In this document: positions 1 through 10,232 of the stretch, piece by piece | Position numbering within the stretch: the stretch's first letter is position 1 | Layout: each line of letters begins with the position of its first letter | Assembly: GCF_004122145.1 (NCBI RefSeq) | Contig: NZ_SBKQ01000008.1 | Coordinates: 120,361 to 184,360 of the forward strand | From: Flavobacterium piscinae | GTDB taxonomy: Bacteria; Bacteroidota; Bacteroidia; Flavobacteriales; Flavobacteriaceae | Length of the DNA stretch: 64,000 bases | Direction of reading: 5' to 3' | Translations under genes and position numbers: made by a program | Notes under the pieces: generated by a model | Told to the model about the DNA's origin: nothing | The model's database searches: none | The model's input: only the letters and a program-made list of their open reading frames with translations

Positions 1-1783
1 TTGTTCCGGTTGAGGTGTTGACTAACATAATCCATAATTCATCATCATATTTCCCTTCAGCATTGGAATAATAAAATTTGATAGCATCAGACCAAGTACT
101 AAATTTTCCAATATAAACACTTTTATAGTTTGTTGTAGGATTATATAGAATTTGTGCATCTAAACCTTTGCTCTTTAATTTAGATTCAAAACGTTCTGCA
201 TTATTTGGTTTTGCAAAAACATTGGCGACCACATAATATCCTTTGGGTTGGTTTGGAATTAATACATCGGCACCCGGTATTACGGTTATTCTTTTTTTGA
301 TTTCGTTTTCACCAATTTCAGCATTCATTTTTTCACTTTCTTTAATCATATCGCGAATGCTGAAATACGTTCTTGCGGGAGGTGGTGAAACTTTTTCTTC
401 TTCAATTTGAGTTTCTTTAGCTTCTACTGTTTTTTCTTTTACATCGTTTTTGGGCTCTATTTCTGCAATAGCTTGTTCTAACACAGTAGGCTTTTCCAGG
501 CTAATATTTTCATTTTTAATTGAATCTGAATCGTTACTATTTTCTTTCTCAGTAACAACCAAATATGGATTTGCTGCAGCCGGTTTTTGAACTTCTTTTA
601 TCTCTTTTGAAGTCAAAAGGTGTGATCCGATTTCTTTTACAGGATCTTTTACTTCCACATTAAAAGCACTGAAAAACATACTATAGCGATCGCCTGATGA
701 TTTCAATTTCAATGAAACTTTTGAAGTATTGTTCTGAATAACAGAATTATTCTCATTGTCAATAGGGATAAGAAAAGTATCATACCCTAATGTGTTTAAG
801 CTATTAGGGTTTCTGTTTTCAAAGTAAGAATCATTTACCACAATAGTGCTGTTGAAGAAATTATCCACCGGTTTTAAAGAATGGCTTAATAACGTATAAT
901 TTTTACTATCCCCTGATTTAATTTCCAATTGATCACCTACTAAGTTTCTGTCGCCTTCTAGCACTGATCCAGCTAATTTAGCATTAACTTTTCCTTCCGG
1001 TAAGGTACTAAATCCGGTATATAATATTTCTACCGGTCTAGCAGTTATTCCAACAAAACCATCGAAAGAGGTGATGAATTTTCCGGTTTCTGTTTCATCT
1101 TCATACACCAAAAATAATGTCCAACCACCGGCAACCCCACCACTAATTATACCTTTTGTGGCACGAATGTTGGCAACAGTATATTCTCCATTAGGATTTT
1201 GAAGTGATTGAATTTCTTTCGTTACATCGGCATAAACCGCATAAGGAGCACTTTCTTTAAAGTTCTTCACTGACAGTCCATCAAAAATAAGTTCACCAGT
1301 AATGGTGATATATTCATTTTGTGTAGGAAGTTTTAATTTAATTTCATTTACCGAAGCTCTATTTTTATCTACCGCCACATATCTCCAGTTTTTATCTCTT
1401 TCACCGGAATCATATTTGTACGTAGCAGACCAATATAAACCGGCATATTTTATTTTCTTTGATGAAACATTGCTCAAATTTAACACGGCAGAACTTGAAC
1501 TGAAAGTTGACTCATCATTATCGATGTCGATGTAGTTCATTTCAAATTGATCATTCAATTTCGCGATTTCTGTAATGTCGTTATAGGGTTCAGATGTAGA
1601 AGTTCTATTTTCTTTTCGATTGACTATTGTATTTGATATGACCATCATATCTCCTTTAACATACGATTGATAACGAACTTTAAATGGAACTGCCAGCTGA
1701 GAATAGGAGTTCTGTGGCAATAACAAAAAAGCTAGATAAAAAGTAAAGAGCGATAAAGTTTTTACAGCAAATATTTTTTTCAT
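1..1783 (-). CDS. Exported protein with C-terminal SPOR-like domain (3' end outside window)
   Basis: The reading frame starts at an ATG complementary to 1781-1783 and stays open to base 1, so the C-terminus is missing; about 594 codons are visible. The N-terminus MKKIFAVKTLSLFTFYLAF is a signal peptide. A long beta-rich region follows, then a low-complexity stretch rich in E, K and P (roughly residues 395-480). The last ~80 residues, beginning near KGYYVVANVFAKP, resemble a SPOR peptidoglycan-binding domain. It follows two T9SS type B surface proteins on the same strand. In Flavobacteria such genes often sit beside PorP/SprF and OmpA genes, so it may be an envelope partner of the secreted adhesins; that is inference. 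The family itself was not recognised. Confidence 0.75.
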   Translation of the reverse strand, partial: MKKIFAVKTLSLFTFYLAFLLLPQNSYSQLAVPFKVRYQSYVKGDMMVISNTIVNRKENRTSTSEPYNDITEIAKLNDQFEMNYIDIDNDESTFSSSSAVLNLSNVSSKKIKYAGLYWSATYKYDSGERDKNWRYVAVDKNRASVNEIKLKLPTQNEYITITGELIFDGLSVKNFKESAPYAVYADVTKEIQSLQNPNGEYTVANIRATKGIISGGVAGGWTLFLVYEDETETGKFITSFDGFVGITARPVEILYTGFSTLPEGKVNAKLAGSVLEGDRNLVGDQLEIKSGDSKNYTLLSHSLKPVDNFFNSTIVVNDSYFENRNPNSLNTLGYDTFLIPIDNENNSVIQNNTSKVSLKLKSSGDRYSMFFSAFNVEVKDPVKEIGSHLLTSKEIKEVQKPAAANPYLVVTEKENSNDSDSIKNENISLEKPTVLEQAIAEIEPKNDVKEKTVEAKETQIEEEKVSPPPARTYFSIRDMIKESEKMNAEIGENEIKKRITVIPGADVLIPNQPKGYYVVANVFAKPNNAERFESKLKSKGLDAQILYNPTTNYKSVYIGKFSTWSDAIKFYYSNAEGKYDDELWIMLVNTSTGT

Positions 1784-1914
1784 AGTGCAAATAAATTATA
1801 CTACCAAAGTACAAATTTATGCTTAAGCTTTTTCTTTAAAAGTTATATTTTTTTAACATTTTTCATTAATAACTTTTCATTTACATTCAAATGAAAAGAG
1901 TATTCGTTGAGGCA

Positions 1915-2832
1915 CTAAATTTTCAGTAAAAATTCAATAGGAATATGAAGTCTTTTTCGCCATGCATTTTCAGAATGATTTTCTCCTTCAAATTTTTGAG
2001 TAATCCAGTTTTCATTTGAAAATCTTTTGGATGTCATTATTGCATCAACTTTTGATTGTAAAGGTGGATATAAAGCATCTAATTCTTCGGTACCGTAATC
2101 GAAATAGAACTTATTTTGATTAGGATTTGGAAGATTTTTAGTTAAGTAATTATAAAAAACATTGGGAACCGGATTGTTATCCGCTTCAAATGTTCCAGGC
2201 CAATGAGTAGATAAACAGGCTGCACCACCAAAAACGTTGGGATATTCACAAACAGCATACATAGAAATTAGTCCACCCATGCTAGAACCGGCGATGAAGG
2301 TATTTTTTTTATCCGTTAATGTGGAATAGGTAGAATCAATAAAAGGTTTGAGTTCTTCTACAATAAACTTTAAATAATTATCAGAGGAAGGTGTAAACGT
2401 TGCAGACATACCAATTTTTTTCAAAGAAATACTTACGTTTTCTTTTTCTTCTTTTGATAAATTTTCATAAGGTTTTTGAGGAAAATATTCTTGATGTCTG
2501 TTTTCATTTGTATTCCAAATACCAACTACAATGGTGTTTTTTATTTTTCCTTCCCGCATTAATTTTGTTAAACATTCATCAACTCCCCATTCGGTTTTGT
2601 TAAAAGTAACAGTGGAATCAAAGAGCATTTGTCCATCGTGCATGTATAAAACAGCATACTTTTTCTTGGGAGTATAGTTTTGTGGGAGCCAAACACCCAC
2701 ATTTCGCGGTGGTACATTAACGGATTTAAAATTTTCATAAACCTCTAAAATACCATATTTTACATTGATTTTTTGAGCATTTGTCATCGTAAAATTAAAA
2801 CAAAAGAAAATTAAAAAGTATATTTTTTTCAT
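1915..2832 (-). CDS. Secreted esterase, alpha/beta-hydrolase fold
   Basis: A 305-residue protein with signal peptide MKKIYFLIFFCFNFTMTNAQ. It matches the putative-esterase (Esterase D/IroE-like) family. VLYMHDGQMLFD near residue 65 is the family's early beta-strand/oxyanion motif, AGSSMGGL near residue 180 is the nucleophile elbow, and FEGENHSENAWRKR near residue 280 carries the probable catalytic His. The start codon lies 2 bp beyond the stop of the upstream T9SS gene, so the two are probably co-transcribed. The substrate cannot be told from sequence; relatives hydrolyse siderophore, feruloyl or acetyl esters. Confidence 0.85.
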   Translation of the reverse strand: MKKIYFLIFFCFNFTMTNAQKINVKYGILEVYENFKSVNVPPRNVGVWLPQNYTPKKKYAVLYMHDGQMLFDSTVTFNKTEWGVDECLTKLMREGKIKNTIVVGIWNTNENRHQEYFPQKPYENLSKEEKENVSISLKKIGMSATFTPSSDNYLKFIVEELKPFIDSTYSTLTDKKNTFIAGSSMGGLISMYAVCEYPNVFGGAACLSTHWPGTFEADNNPVPNVFYNYLTKNLPNPNQNKFYFDYGTEELDALYPPLQSKVDAIMTSKRFSNENWITQKFEGENHSENAWRKRLHIPIEFLLKI

Positions 2833-2834
2833 TG

Positions 2835-5800
2835 TTACCGTTTTAATGAAAAATGTCCTTTAGCTCTTCGACCATCTTCAAATTCAATAGAATACCAATA
2901 ATCATCTGCCGGGAGAGGTTCTCCGTTGTAAGTTCCGTCCCAACCTTCTCCGGTAGTTCCGATTTGTTTTATTAACTTTCCAAATCGATTAAAAATATAA
3001 ATTGTAGAATTAAAATTATACTTTTCATTTGCTCCTCTAATTTTCCATGTATCATTATAACCATCGCCATTTGGAGTAAAAAATTTTGGAACACCCAGAA
3101 CAGCAATTTCTTGTTCTACTACTCCGCAGCCATTTAAATCTTTTACATATACGGTGTAGATTCCGGCAATTACATTTTCAAAAAAGTTAGCTGTTTGGTA
3201 AAGTCCGTTTGCAGAATCTAAGCTGTAAACATAATTTCCCGAACCGGTTACAAAAATGCTTACCGTATTATTTTCAACTAAATCAACCACAACAATATTT
3301 TCAAAAGTGGCTGGTTGTGAGTAAACAATTTCGATTATTCTTTCTTGTGTACAACCAAATGTATTTTCGACAATCACTTTATAAATACCATCTTCATCGA
3401 CTGTTAAATTATAATTTGTTTCGCCTGGGATAAGCACATCATTTCTGAACCATTGGTAAGTAAAATCAGAAATGTTTCCATCGATTAGACCGGCATCAAA
3501 TGTTACCGCATCTACACCAAAACAAATAATTTCCTTAAAACCTTCTTCTAATTGCGGTAATGGATTTACAATGAAATTAATTGTCGTTGAAACATTACAA
3601 TTTGTATTTGCTAAATTTGTTATTACAGCAGTAATAGTTTGTGTTTTTGTAAAGAAGCTTGTTGGAAGAGGATTAAGTTCAATACCATTTTCATCAAAAT
3701 AAGTAATACTCATTCCTGTTTGACTTCCTAGTAAAGTAGATGTAAACGAAGAAGTATCAAAATTGAAAAAACCATCTTCTTCATTATCAATATCACAGGT
3801 TATTTGATTGGGAATAGCATTGGCAATAAACGGAAGCTTATCTACAATAAAAGTTAGCGTTGTTTCCTCAGAACAAGGTCCGTTAGGGTCTTGTGTAGTA
3901 GCATTTGTCACAACAATTTTAATTGTTTGCGAAGCGGTTAAGAACGGATTTGGTAACGGACTTGGTATTGGAATATTATCTTCATCAAAATAGGTAATAA
4001 TGAAATCATTCGGATTTTGAGTGCCGAGTAAATCAGTTATGATTGATGAAGTATCAAATGAAAATAGCCCATCCTGATCATCATCACATTCAATTTTTGT
4101 GGTTAGTGGCGTTAAAATTGGTAAAGGTTCAACCGTCAATTCAATATACGGACCTAGACCAAAGCAAGCATTATCTAAAGTACTTTCTACTCGAATCCAA
4201 ATTTGCTGAAAGTTTGGTGAATTTGTATTCCTAAAATTACTAATAGTTGTAATTTCTAATGAATTTCCATTATTGTCAGTTTCAGCAAGAGCATCTGCTT
4301 CTGTTTCAAAATATTTTATGGTAAATGGGGTTGAAGCTGGCAAGATTCCAATTAAATCAGCAGTAACACTGCTAAAATCAAAAGTGGAAATACCATCTCT
4401 ATCGTCGTTGGCGGTATCAATAAAATCATCACATTTGGCAAAAGTGCGAAGAAAACTTGACGGAATTTGTGTAGCAGAAACAAAAATATCAATTTGTCCA
4501 ACTTCAAAGCAACCAAACGTATTTTCTACGCGAACCCAAACGGTCGAATTTCCGGTATTATAAGCTATAGGATTTGTAATTTGTAACGTTGAATCATTAT
4601 TTACAGCAGCAATTTGTGTCGTAAAATAGGTAAATGTTTCGGTTGCAAAATTCGCAGAGATTACGTCATTTTTTTGAAGTAAATTAATATCAGAAATACC
4701 ATTATTTGTATCGTCATTATCACATTGAATAATTGAAACCGGCGATGTTAGTATGGGTGTTGGATTGATTGTTAACACAGCTTCTTCAGAAGTTAAACCA
4801 CAACTATTCCCAATGCGATTTAAAACCACCCGATAGCGATAGTTATTCATTGCATTAACAGCTCCACTAATTTGTAGAGTTGGAGTTGTAGCACCAGCGT
4901 AAGTTGTATTATTAGAAATGTTTGTCCAATTTACTCCATTGTCACTACTTAGCTGCCATTGATAACTATCGGAAATCGTTCCTGTTAATGTAAAACTTGT
5001 ATTTTCAAAATTACATGTTGTTTGACTTGCCGGTTGAGTTGTAATTTCAATAGGTGCACCAATGGTATAGTTTTGATTAGGTGGGCTATAGCCTCCCGAA
5101 CCTAAAACTAACCCGTTTGCGTCAACAGAAAAAGAGGTATTACCCAAGAGGCCATCTCCATTACCGTCTGTAAATCCCGCTTCAATAACATCGTTGCATA
5201 AATCTCCATCACTGTCTAATGAAATATAATTTAGAATTCCATCTGCATTGGTATCAGCAATAGTATAGTTTAATATACCATTGTTTGAACCGGTTTCTAA
5301 ATTATCAAACAATCCATTGTTTCCAAATCCAGTACCGTCAATCACACCATTTAGATCAGTATCTGTAGCATTTGAACCGGATTCATTCAAATCATAAATT
5401 CCATCATTGTCGCTGTCTAAATCCAAATAATCAAGAATTCCATCGCCATCCGAATCAATTGGTACGAGACCAACTCCAAAGGCATCACTAATCCCGTCAT
5501 TATTTGAATCTATTGGGGTAGAGGCTATAAAATTTTCTCCTTGAGCTTCAATATTATCAGGAACCCCATCGTTATCACTATCTAAATCCATTGCATCTGA
5601 AATTCCATCACCATCAGAATCTTTTGGAATACAGGTGGCAATTAATTTGAAAGAAGCTTTTGAAGAGTTATCTGAAATATTTTTGTGCGTGATTGAAATA
5701 AATTCGGTTAAATTAACCGTAAATCTGAACGTTCCAGTTCCGGCAGCAAGCGGAACTGCACTATTTAATCGAAAACGAATTTGGAATGATGAATATTCAA

Positions 5801-7892
5801 AAACCCCATTTTCATATATACCGTCATAATTAGTATCAACTAACAATTGTCCGTCAGGATTTAATAAGGTAATTGTTTTGTTAACAGCTGTTTCAATTAT
5901 AAATTCTCCCGTAGACGATAATAAATTGGCAGTATTTGCAGTTTGCACATACTCTATCCCTAAACTGATGGGTTGGGCAAAATCTAAACGATAAGTAACA
6001 GAATTCTCTTTTCCATTTGCCGGATGGGTTACAAAATCACCATTGGCATTTCCAATGAGAGGTTGGGGAGTAGGAATTCCCGGGCCATCAGTATTGACCG
6101 TTCCCAGGAAAGAATTGGAATAATTTCCAATAACGATAGTGCCTGCAGTTGAATTACTTAAATTAATTTCTTGATTGCCAAATGATTCTGTGCAATTTGC
6201 AATGCCGTCATTGTCAAAATCTAGGTCAATGTTATTGTTAACTCCATCAGAATCACTGTCTTCCGGACAGTCACTTACCGGAATTTCATCTGATATTAAA
6301 GTAATATTACATTCAGTTACAGTTGCAGAAAGATAATAAAATCCTGGTTCCGTAGGTGTGTATTCAGGATTAGTAGCTCCCACAATTGGATTTCCATTAA
6401 AAAACCATTGGTAGGTATCAAAGGGAGAAAGTGTATTGATGGAAAGGTTAACATTGGGAATACAATTGGAAGAATCTAAATCTAATCTTTCAAAAGAAAT
6501 TTCGGGTTTAAATGTAAAACCGGAATAATAACCACCGTAAGTTGCTGCGTTGTTAGAACCAAAGTAAGAAAGATACAATTGCTTATCTGAAAAAACAGAA
6601 ATATTTCCTGTAAGCCCAACAATTTGATAAGTTTCGTAATCCGTATTTCCGGGAATTGAAAAAGGGCCTTGAAGATTAATACCTCCGGGAAGAGTAGCAA
6701 TGGTATAATTAACGCCGTCAACAATAAAATTTAAAGCGGCTCCTGTCTCGGTTACAATATTGATACCGCTATTGGTTGTATACGAAATATTCCCAATTAA
6801 ATTCACTAAAGGGATGTTATCAATGATTTTAGGCGTTTGACAACTTAAAGGTGGAACAAAGTACATTTCTTGGTTGGCTTGAATGGCACCACCAACGCCT
6901 TGATAGGCAAACACATTTTTTGATGTTTGTACGTACATGTTTCCTTGTGGACTGTAAAACCCTCCATCAATTGCTAAATATTCACCGGCATTTATTATTT
7001 GTGCCAAATTACCATTGATAGAAACTTCTGTGTTATCTTCATGGGCTACAATCAAAGGTTTTTCAGTTAGATTATCGCCAAACCCTCTTACAAAAATATA
7101 TTCAGTGCCAGTTCTTTCAACAGAAACAATTTGATCAATTCCTACATCTAAATTGTTATCAACATTTCCATTTGTACCGGCGAATGAACCACAATTGACC
7201 ACAATTGGTTTGTCAGAATTAATCAATGCACCGATTAGTCCATCTCGATTAGCAAAATTAGGTCCAGTTACTCCCATTACAAAACTTTCCCCACTATTCA
7301 ATGTGATGTCGCCGGGATTGTTTCCAACTCCAACATTATTTATTAATTGAACCCCTGGTTTGATATCACTAAATGAAACGGTTGTGTTATTTTCAGTTGC
7401 CAAAATGGAAATAAAGGTCAAATGATTATTTGTATACCCTGTACTAGACAACCCGGTATTTGTAAATGCACCAATTCTAAATTGTGTTCCCAATCCTGCT
7501 AGACCTTTGGAAACAATTCCGGTGGCTTGATTACTTGCAGTTGAAGCAGTAAAACGTACAGCGGCATATATCTGATCTTCCGCTTCAATAATAAAACCTT
7601 TATTCGTAAAAACACTATTTAGGTTTGTAGCCGGAACGAATAATGGTGTGTTATCCCCAAATCCAATAGTATAAACAAAAGGTACATCTCTGGAAACGGT
7701 TCCGTTGATTGGTGTTCCTCCTATCGGATTTATTGTAAAATTTACCGGGGTTAAACTTGGAGATGAAATGTAAATGAATTGATTTTGAATAGGTTGTTGA
7801 TTAGTTCCTGTTATAGGAGGGATATAGTGTGTCTTACTAAATTGAGCAAAACAATTCAATGTGAATAACAGAAATAAAGCAATTTTTTTCAT
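2835..7892 (-). CDS. Giant T9SS type B surface protein with IgGFc-binding-like N-terminus
   Basis: The start is placed at MKKIALFLLFTLNCFAQ (signal peptide), giving 1685 residues. A longer frame to 7988 would run into the upstream gene and lacks a signal peptide. The first ~450 residues resemble the IgGFc-binding N-terminal domain. Next come calcium-binding thrombospondin type 3 repeats (DSDGDGISDAMDLDSDNDG and similar, roughly residues 560-960), Ig-like/PKD-like beta domains, and several repeats of the form CDNDDTNNGISDINL. The C-terminus (FFTPNGDGYNDTWKIRG ... GHFSLKR) is a type B (gliding motility-associated) sorting domain. It is therefore predicted to be exported by T9SS and held at the cell surface. 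An adhesive role is inferred. Confidence 0.85.
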   Translation of the reverse strand: MKKIALFLLFTLNCFAQFSKTHYIPPITGTNQQPIQNQFIYISSPSLTPVNFTINPIGGTPINGTVSRDVPFVYTIGFGDNTPLFVPATNLNSVFTNKGFIIEAEDQIYAAVRFTASTASNQATGIVSKGLAGLGTQFRIGAFTNTGLSSTGYTNNHLTFISILATENNTTVSFSDIKPGVQLINNVGVGNNPGDITLNSGESFVMGVTGPNFANRDGLIGALINSDKPIVVNCGSFAGTNGNVDNNLDVGIDQIVSVERTGTEYIFVRGFGDNLTEKPLIVAHEDNTEVSINGNLAQIINAGEYLAIDGGFYSPQGNMYVQTSKNVFAYQGVGGAIQANQEMYFVPPLSCQTPKIIDNIPLVNLIGNISYTTNSGINIVTETGAALNFIVDGVNYTIATLPGGINLQGPFSIPGNTDYETYQIVGLTGNISVFSDKQLYLSYFGSNNAATYGGYYSGFTFKPEISFERLDLDSSNCIPNVNLSINTLSPFDTYQWFFNGNPIVGATNPEYTPTEPGFYYLSATVTECNITLISDEIPVSDCPEDSDSDGVNNNIDLDFDNDGIANCTESFGNQEINLSNSTAGTIVIGNYSNSFLGTVNTDGPGIPTPQPLIGNANGDFVTHPANGKENSVTYRLDFAQPISLGIEYVQTANTANLLSSTGEFIIETAVNKTITLLNPDGQLLVDTNYDGIYENGVFEYSSFQIRFRLNSAVPLAAGTGTFRFTVNLTEFISITHKNISDNSSKASFKLIATCIPKDSDGDGISDAMDLDSDNDGVPDNIEAQGENFIASTPIDSNNDGISDAFGVGLVPIDSDGDGILDYLDLDSDNDGIYDLNESGSNATDTDLNGVIDGTGFGNNGLFDNLETGSNNGILNYTIADTNADGILNYISLDSDGDLCNDVIEAGFTDGNGDGLLGNTSFSVDANGLVLGSGGYSPPNQNYTIGAPIEITTQPASQTTCNFENTSFTLTGTISDSYQWQLSSDNGVNWTNISNNTTYAGATTPTLQISGAVNAMNNYRYRVVLNRIGNSCGLTSEEAVLTINPTPILTSPVSIIQCDNDDTNNGISDINLLQKNDVISANFATETFTYFTTQIAAVNNDSTLQITNPIAYNTGNSTVWVRVENTFGCFEVGQIDIFVSATQIPSSFLRTFAKCDDFIDTANDDRDGISTFDFSSVTADLIGILPASTPFTIKYFETEADALAETDNNGNSLEITTISNFRNTNSPNFQQIWIRVESTLDNACFGLGPYIELTVEPLPILTPLTTKIECDDDQDGLFSFDTSSIITDLLGTQNPNDFIITYFDEDNIPIPSPLPNPFLTASQTIKIVVTNATTQDPNGPCSEETTLTFIVDKLPFIANAIPNQITCDIDNEEDGFFNFDTSSFTSTLLGSQTGMSITYFDENGIELNPLPTSFFTKTQTITAVITNLANTNCNVSTTINFIVNPLPQLEEGFKEIICFGVDAVTFDAGLIDGNISDFTYQWFRNDVLIPGETNYNLTVDEDGIYKVIVENTFGCTQERIIEIVYSQPATFENIVVVDLVENNTVSIFVTGSGNYVYSLDSANGLYQTANFFENVIAGIYTVYVKDLNGCGVVEQEIAVLGVPKFFTPNGDGYNDTWKIRGANEKYNFNSTIYIFNRFGKLIKQIGTTGEGWDGTYNGEPLPADDYWYSIEFEDGRRAKGHFSLKR

Positions 7893-7924
7893 TTTATTTT
7901 TCAAAGGATAACAAAGATAATGAA

Positions 7925-10216
7925 TTATCTTTTTAAAGTGAAGTGTCCTTTGATGATTCTTCCATCTTCTAAATAAAGAGTAAACCAATAATCAGAAGCT
8001 TGCATAGGAGAACCGGAAAAATTTCCGTCCCAACCCAAACCATTCGAACCAATTTGTTTCAAAAATTTCCCATAACGATTGAAGATATAAATTTTTGCAG
8101 CGGGTTGATTTAAGTTTTCAATTTTCCAATAATCATTGATGCCATCACCGTTAGGAGTAAAGAATTTTGGGTAATCCAACACAATTATTGTTTCAAAAGT
8201 AGCCTCGCAACCATTTAGATCATTGATGGTAATGGTATATTCACCGGCACTTACATTAGTAAAAATCGGACTGTTTTGAAAAAAACTTCCGTCTAATGAA
8301 AAAACATAATTTCCTAATCCGGTATAATTGATTTCAACAGTATTATTGCTTTCTGCAAAATCTTTAATATTTATTGATGTTATGGTGGCCGGTCCGGAAG
8401 CAGTTACAATAAAAGTCTTTTGAGCGGTGCAACCTTCTGTATTGGTAACTGTTACTATGTAAGTTCCGGGTTGATTTACAACAATTTCCGGTGTGGTTTC
8501 TCCATTATTCCAAACATAGCTTTCAAAAATAGCATCCACACCAATAATTAGCGATTCATTTTCACATAAAAAAAGCGTCTCGTTTTCAAAATTTGTAGGT
8601 ACAAAAGTGTTAATGTTAATTGTAATTGGGATTATCCCAAAACAACTTACACCATCTGTAATTCGGGCAAAAATAATTTCCTGAAAAGCTGTTAAATTAA
8701 TGTAGGGTGAAGCGATTTGATTTACTTGAAGCTGCGCATCTCCTTCCGTTGGATAATAATTTACAACTAAGCCCGGGGTGAAATTGGATAATAAGGTAGG
8801 TGAAATTTCATTATTTAAATCGATGGCAGTAATTCCATTTTGTTCAACATCACCATCGCAAATTGCAAATGGTGTAATTGCGACAGTATTGTTTGACGTA
8901 GAAAGTGTCACTTCCGAGATACCAAAACAACCAAAATTATTTTGTAGTCGGGCATAAATAACTTGGTTTACAACTGTGTTTTGAAATGATGAAAAATTTG
9001 CAATCGGGTTTTGTGCATTTTCCGCGTCAGCTTGAGTGAGGTAATAAAAAGGAGAACCTACATTTGTGTTTGAGCCAATCACATCGTTATTTGCATCGTT
9101 TAGATTGAACAAAGCAAAACCATCTCCGTCGGAATCGCATTGTGTTAATGTGGTGTCATTAGGAACAGGGTTTGTACTGTATTCAATTTCAATTTCGCCA
9201 AAGGAAGAACAGGTCGGATTGAAAATGACTTCCACTTTATAAATTCCAAAATCATCTACCAACAAAGTTGGACCCGTTTCGCCAATTATTTCAATCGTAT
9301 TTCTAAACCATTTATATCCAACAGCCGTTGAATTGGTGGCGTTTAACAACAAAGTTTCGTCAGGACAAAGTGGATTTCCGGTAGCAATGAGTCGGTCTTC
9401 ACCCAAATCGGTTTCTATAGTAAAACTTCCGCCTCCTAAAAAAATGGAAGAATCATATAAATTATTTCCTTGGTCTGCGATTACTAACTTAATATGGTAC
9501 AAAACTCCAGGAGTAACATTGCTTTCAGCTTTTAAAATTTTGGTTTGTCCATTGTAATTGGTTGGATGTTCAAAACCATTAAATGCATCAAAATATTCCT
9601 CATTAGCTGGCGGACAGATGGTTCCTTGTCCACGTACAGTTGTTATTTTTACAGGAATGTTAGTGTTGGGAACAACTGCTAAGTTTGTATATTCTGAAGA
9701 ACTTGCTTCTTTTAAAAGAAAAGCAAATCCATCAGAGAAATTACATTGGTTCGGACTCGGATTGGACAAATATTGTTCAGAGGAAAAAATATAGTCGAAA
9801 CTTACTTTGTTGGCAAAAGGGAGGAAGTCAAACTCAATAACAGTAGCGTTGATGGTATTGTTTTCGTTAATTGCATTTTGCAAATCATTATCGCCTAGCC
9901 AATTGGTTGGGCCTTCACTAAGCAGGTTTCCATTTGGTCCCACCGCAGAGGCAGCTCTTCCGGTTGAAATAATCACACCGTCTTCAAAAGGAAATGAAGT
10001 ACCGGAAGCATTAAAAAACCCATAACTGTTTCCACTCGTAAATGCCCAACCGGAAACCGAAATATTAGACACATTGGCACAAGAGGAGTTGATGAGAATA
10101 TTTTCTACTAAATCTTCAACGGTTCGGTTGTCATCCACTAGAATATATTGTGCATGATTACTTTGAGTAAAAGTAATCGTAAGCAGTAAAATGGCAATGT
10201 TTTTGGCAAACTTCAT
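7925..10216 (-). CDS. T9SS type B surface protein with choice-of-anchor L domain
   Basis: A 763-residue protein with signal peptide ending near QSNHAQ. Residues ~30-260 match the choice-of-anchor L domain: SGWAFTSGNSYGFFNASG, the DGVIISTGRA motif, LGDNDLQNAI, and FDYIFSSEQYL. Ig-like and repeat regions follow. The C-terminus has FFTPNGDGINDYWKI and the terminal GHFTLKR of a type B sorting domain, closely matching the end of the next gene downstream. The two genes are separated by only 32 bp, so they are probably one transcription unit. A -7 element (TATCTTTG on the minus strand, 10225-10232) lies just upstream of the ATG. Confidence 0.88.
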   Translation of the reverse strand: MKFAKNIAILLLTITFTQSNHAQYILVDDNRTVEDLVENILINSSCANVSNISVSGWAFTSGNSYGFFNASGTSFPFEDGVIISTGRAASAVGPNGNLLSEGPTNWLGDNDLQNAINENNTINATVIEFDFLPFANKVSFDYIFSSEQYLSNPSPNQCNFSDGFAFLLKEASSSEYTNLAVVPNTNIPVKITTVRGQGTICPPANEEYFDAFNGFEHPTNYNGQTKILKAESNVTPGVLYHIKLVIADQGNNLYDSSIFLGGGSFTIETDLGEDRLIATGNPLCPDETLLLNATNSTAVGYKWFRNTIEIIGETGPTLLVDDFGIYKVEVIFNPTCSSFGEIEIEYSTNPVPNDTTLTQCDSDGDGFALFNLNDANNDVIGSNTNVGSPFYYLTQADAENAQNPIANFSSFQNTVVNQVIYARLQNNFGCFGISEVTLSTSNNTVAITPFAICDGDVEQNGITAIDLNNEISPTLLSNFTPGLVVNYYPTEGDAQLQVNQIASPYINLTAFQEIIFARITDGVSCFGIIPITININTFVPTNFENETLFLCENESLIIGVDAIFESYVWNNGETTPEIVVNQPGTYIVTVTNTEGCTAQKTFIVTASGPATITSINIKDFAESNNTVEINYTGLGNYVFSLDGSFFQNSPIFTNVSAGEYTITINDLNGCEATFETIIVLDYPKFFTPNGDGINDYWKIENLNQPAAKIYIFNRYGKFLKQIGSNGLGWDGNFSGSPMQASDYWFTLYLEDGRIIKGHFTLKR

Positions 10217-10224
10217 AGCGTTTG

Positions 10225-10232
10225 CAAAGATA
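10225..10232 (-). promoter_or_regulatory. Bacteroidetes -7 element TATCTTTG
   Basis: This matches TAnnTTTG and lies 8 bp upstream of the ATG of the choice-of-anchor L gene. No clear TTTG -33 element was found at the usual spacing. It is the likely start of the surface-protein transcription unit. Confidence 0.5.

Noticed and set aside
7893..7988. N-terminal extension of the giant T9SS protein
   Set aside because: It overlaps the upstream gene and removes the signal peptide; the ATG at 7892 gives a proper signal sequence.
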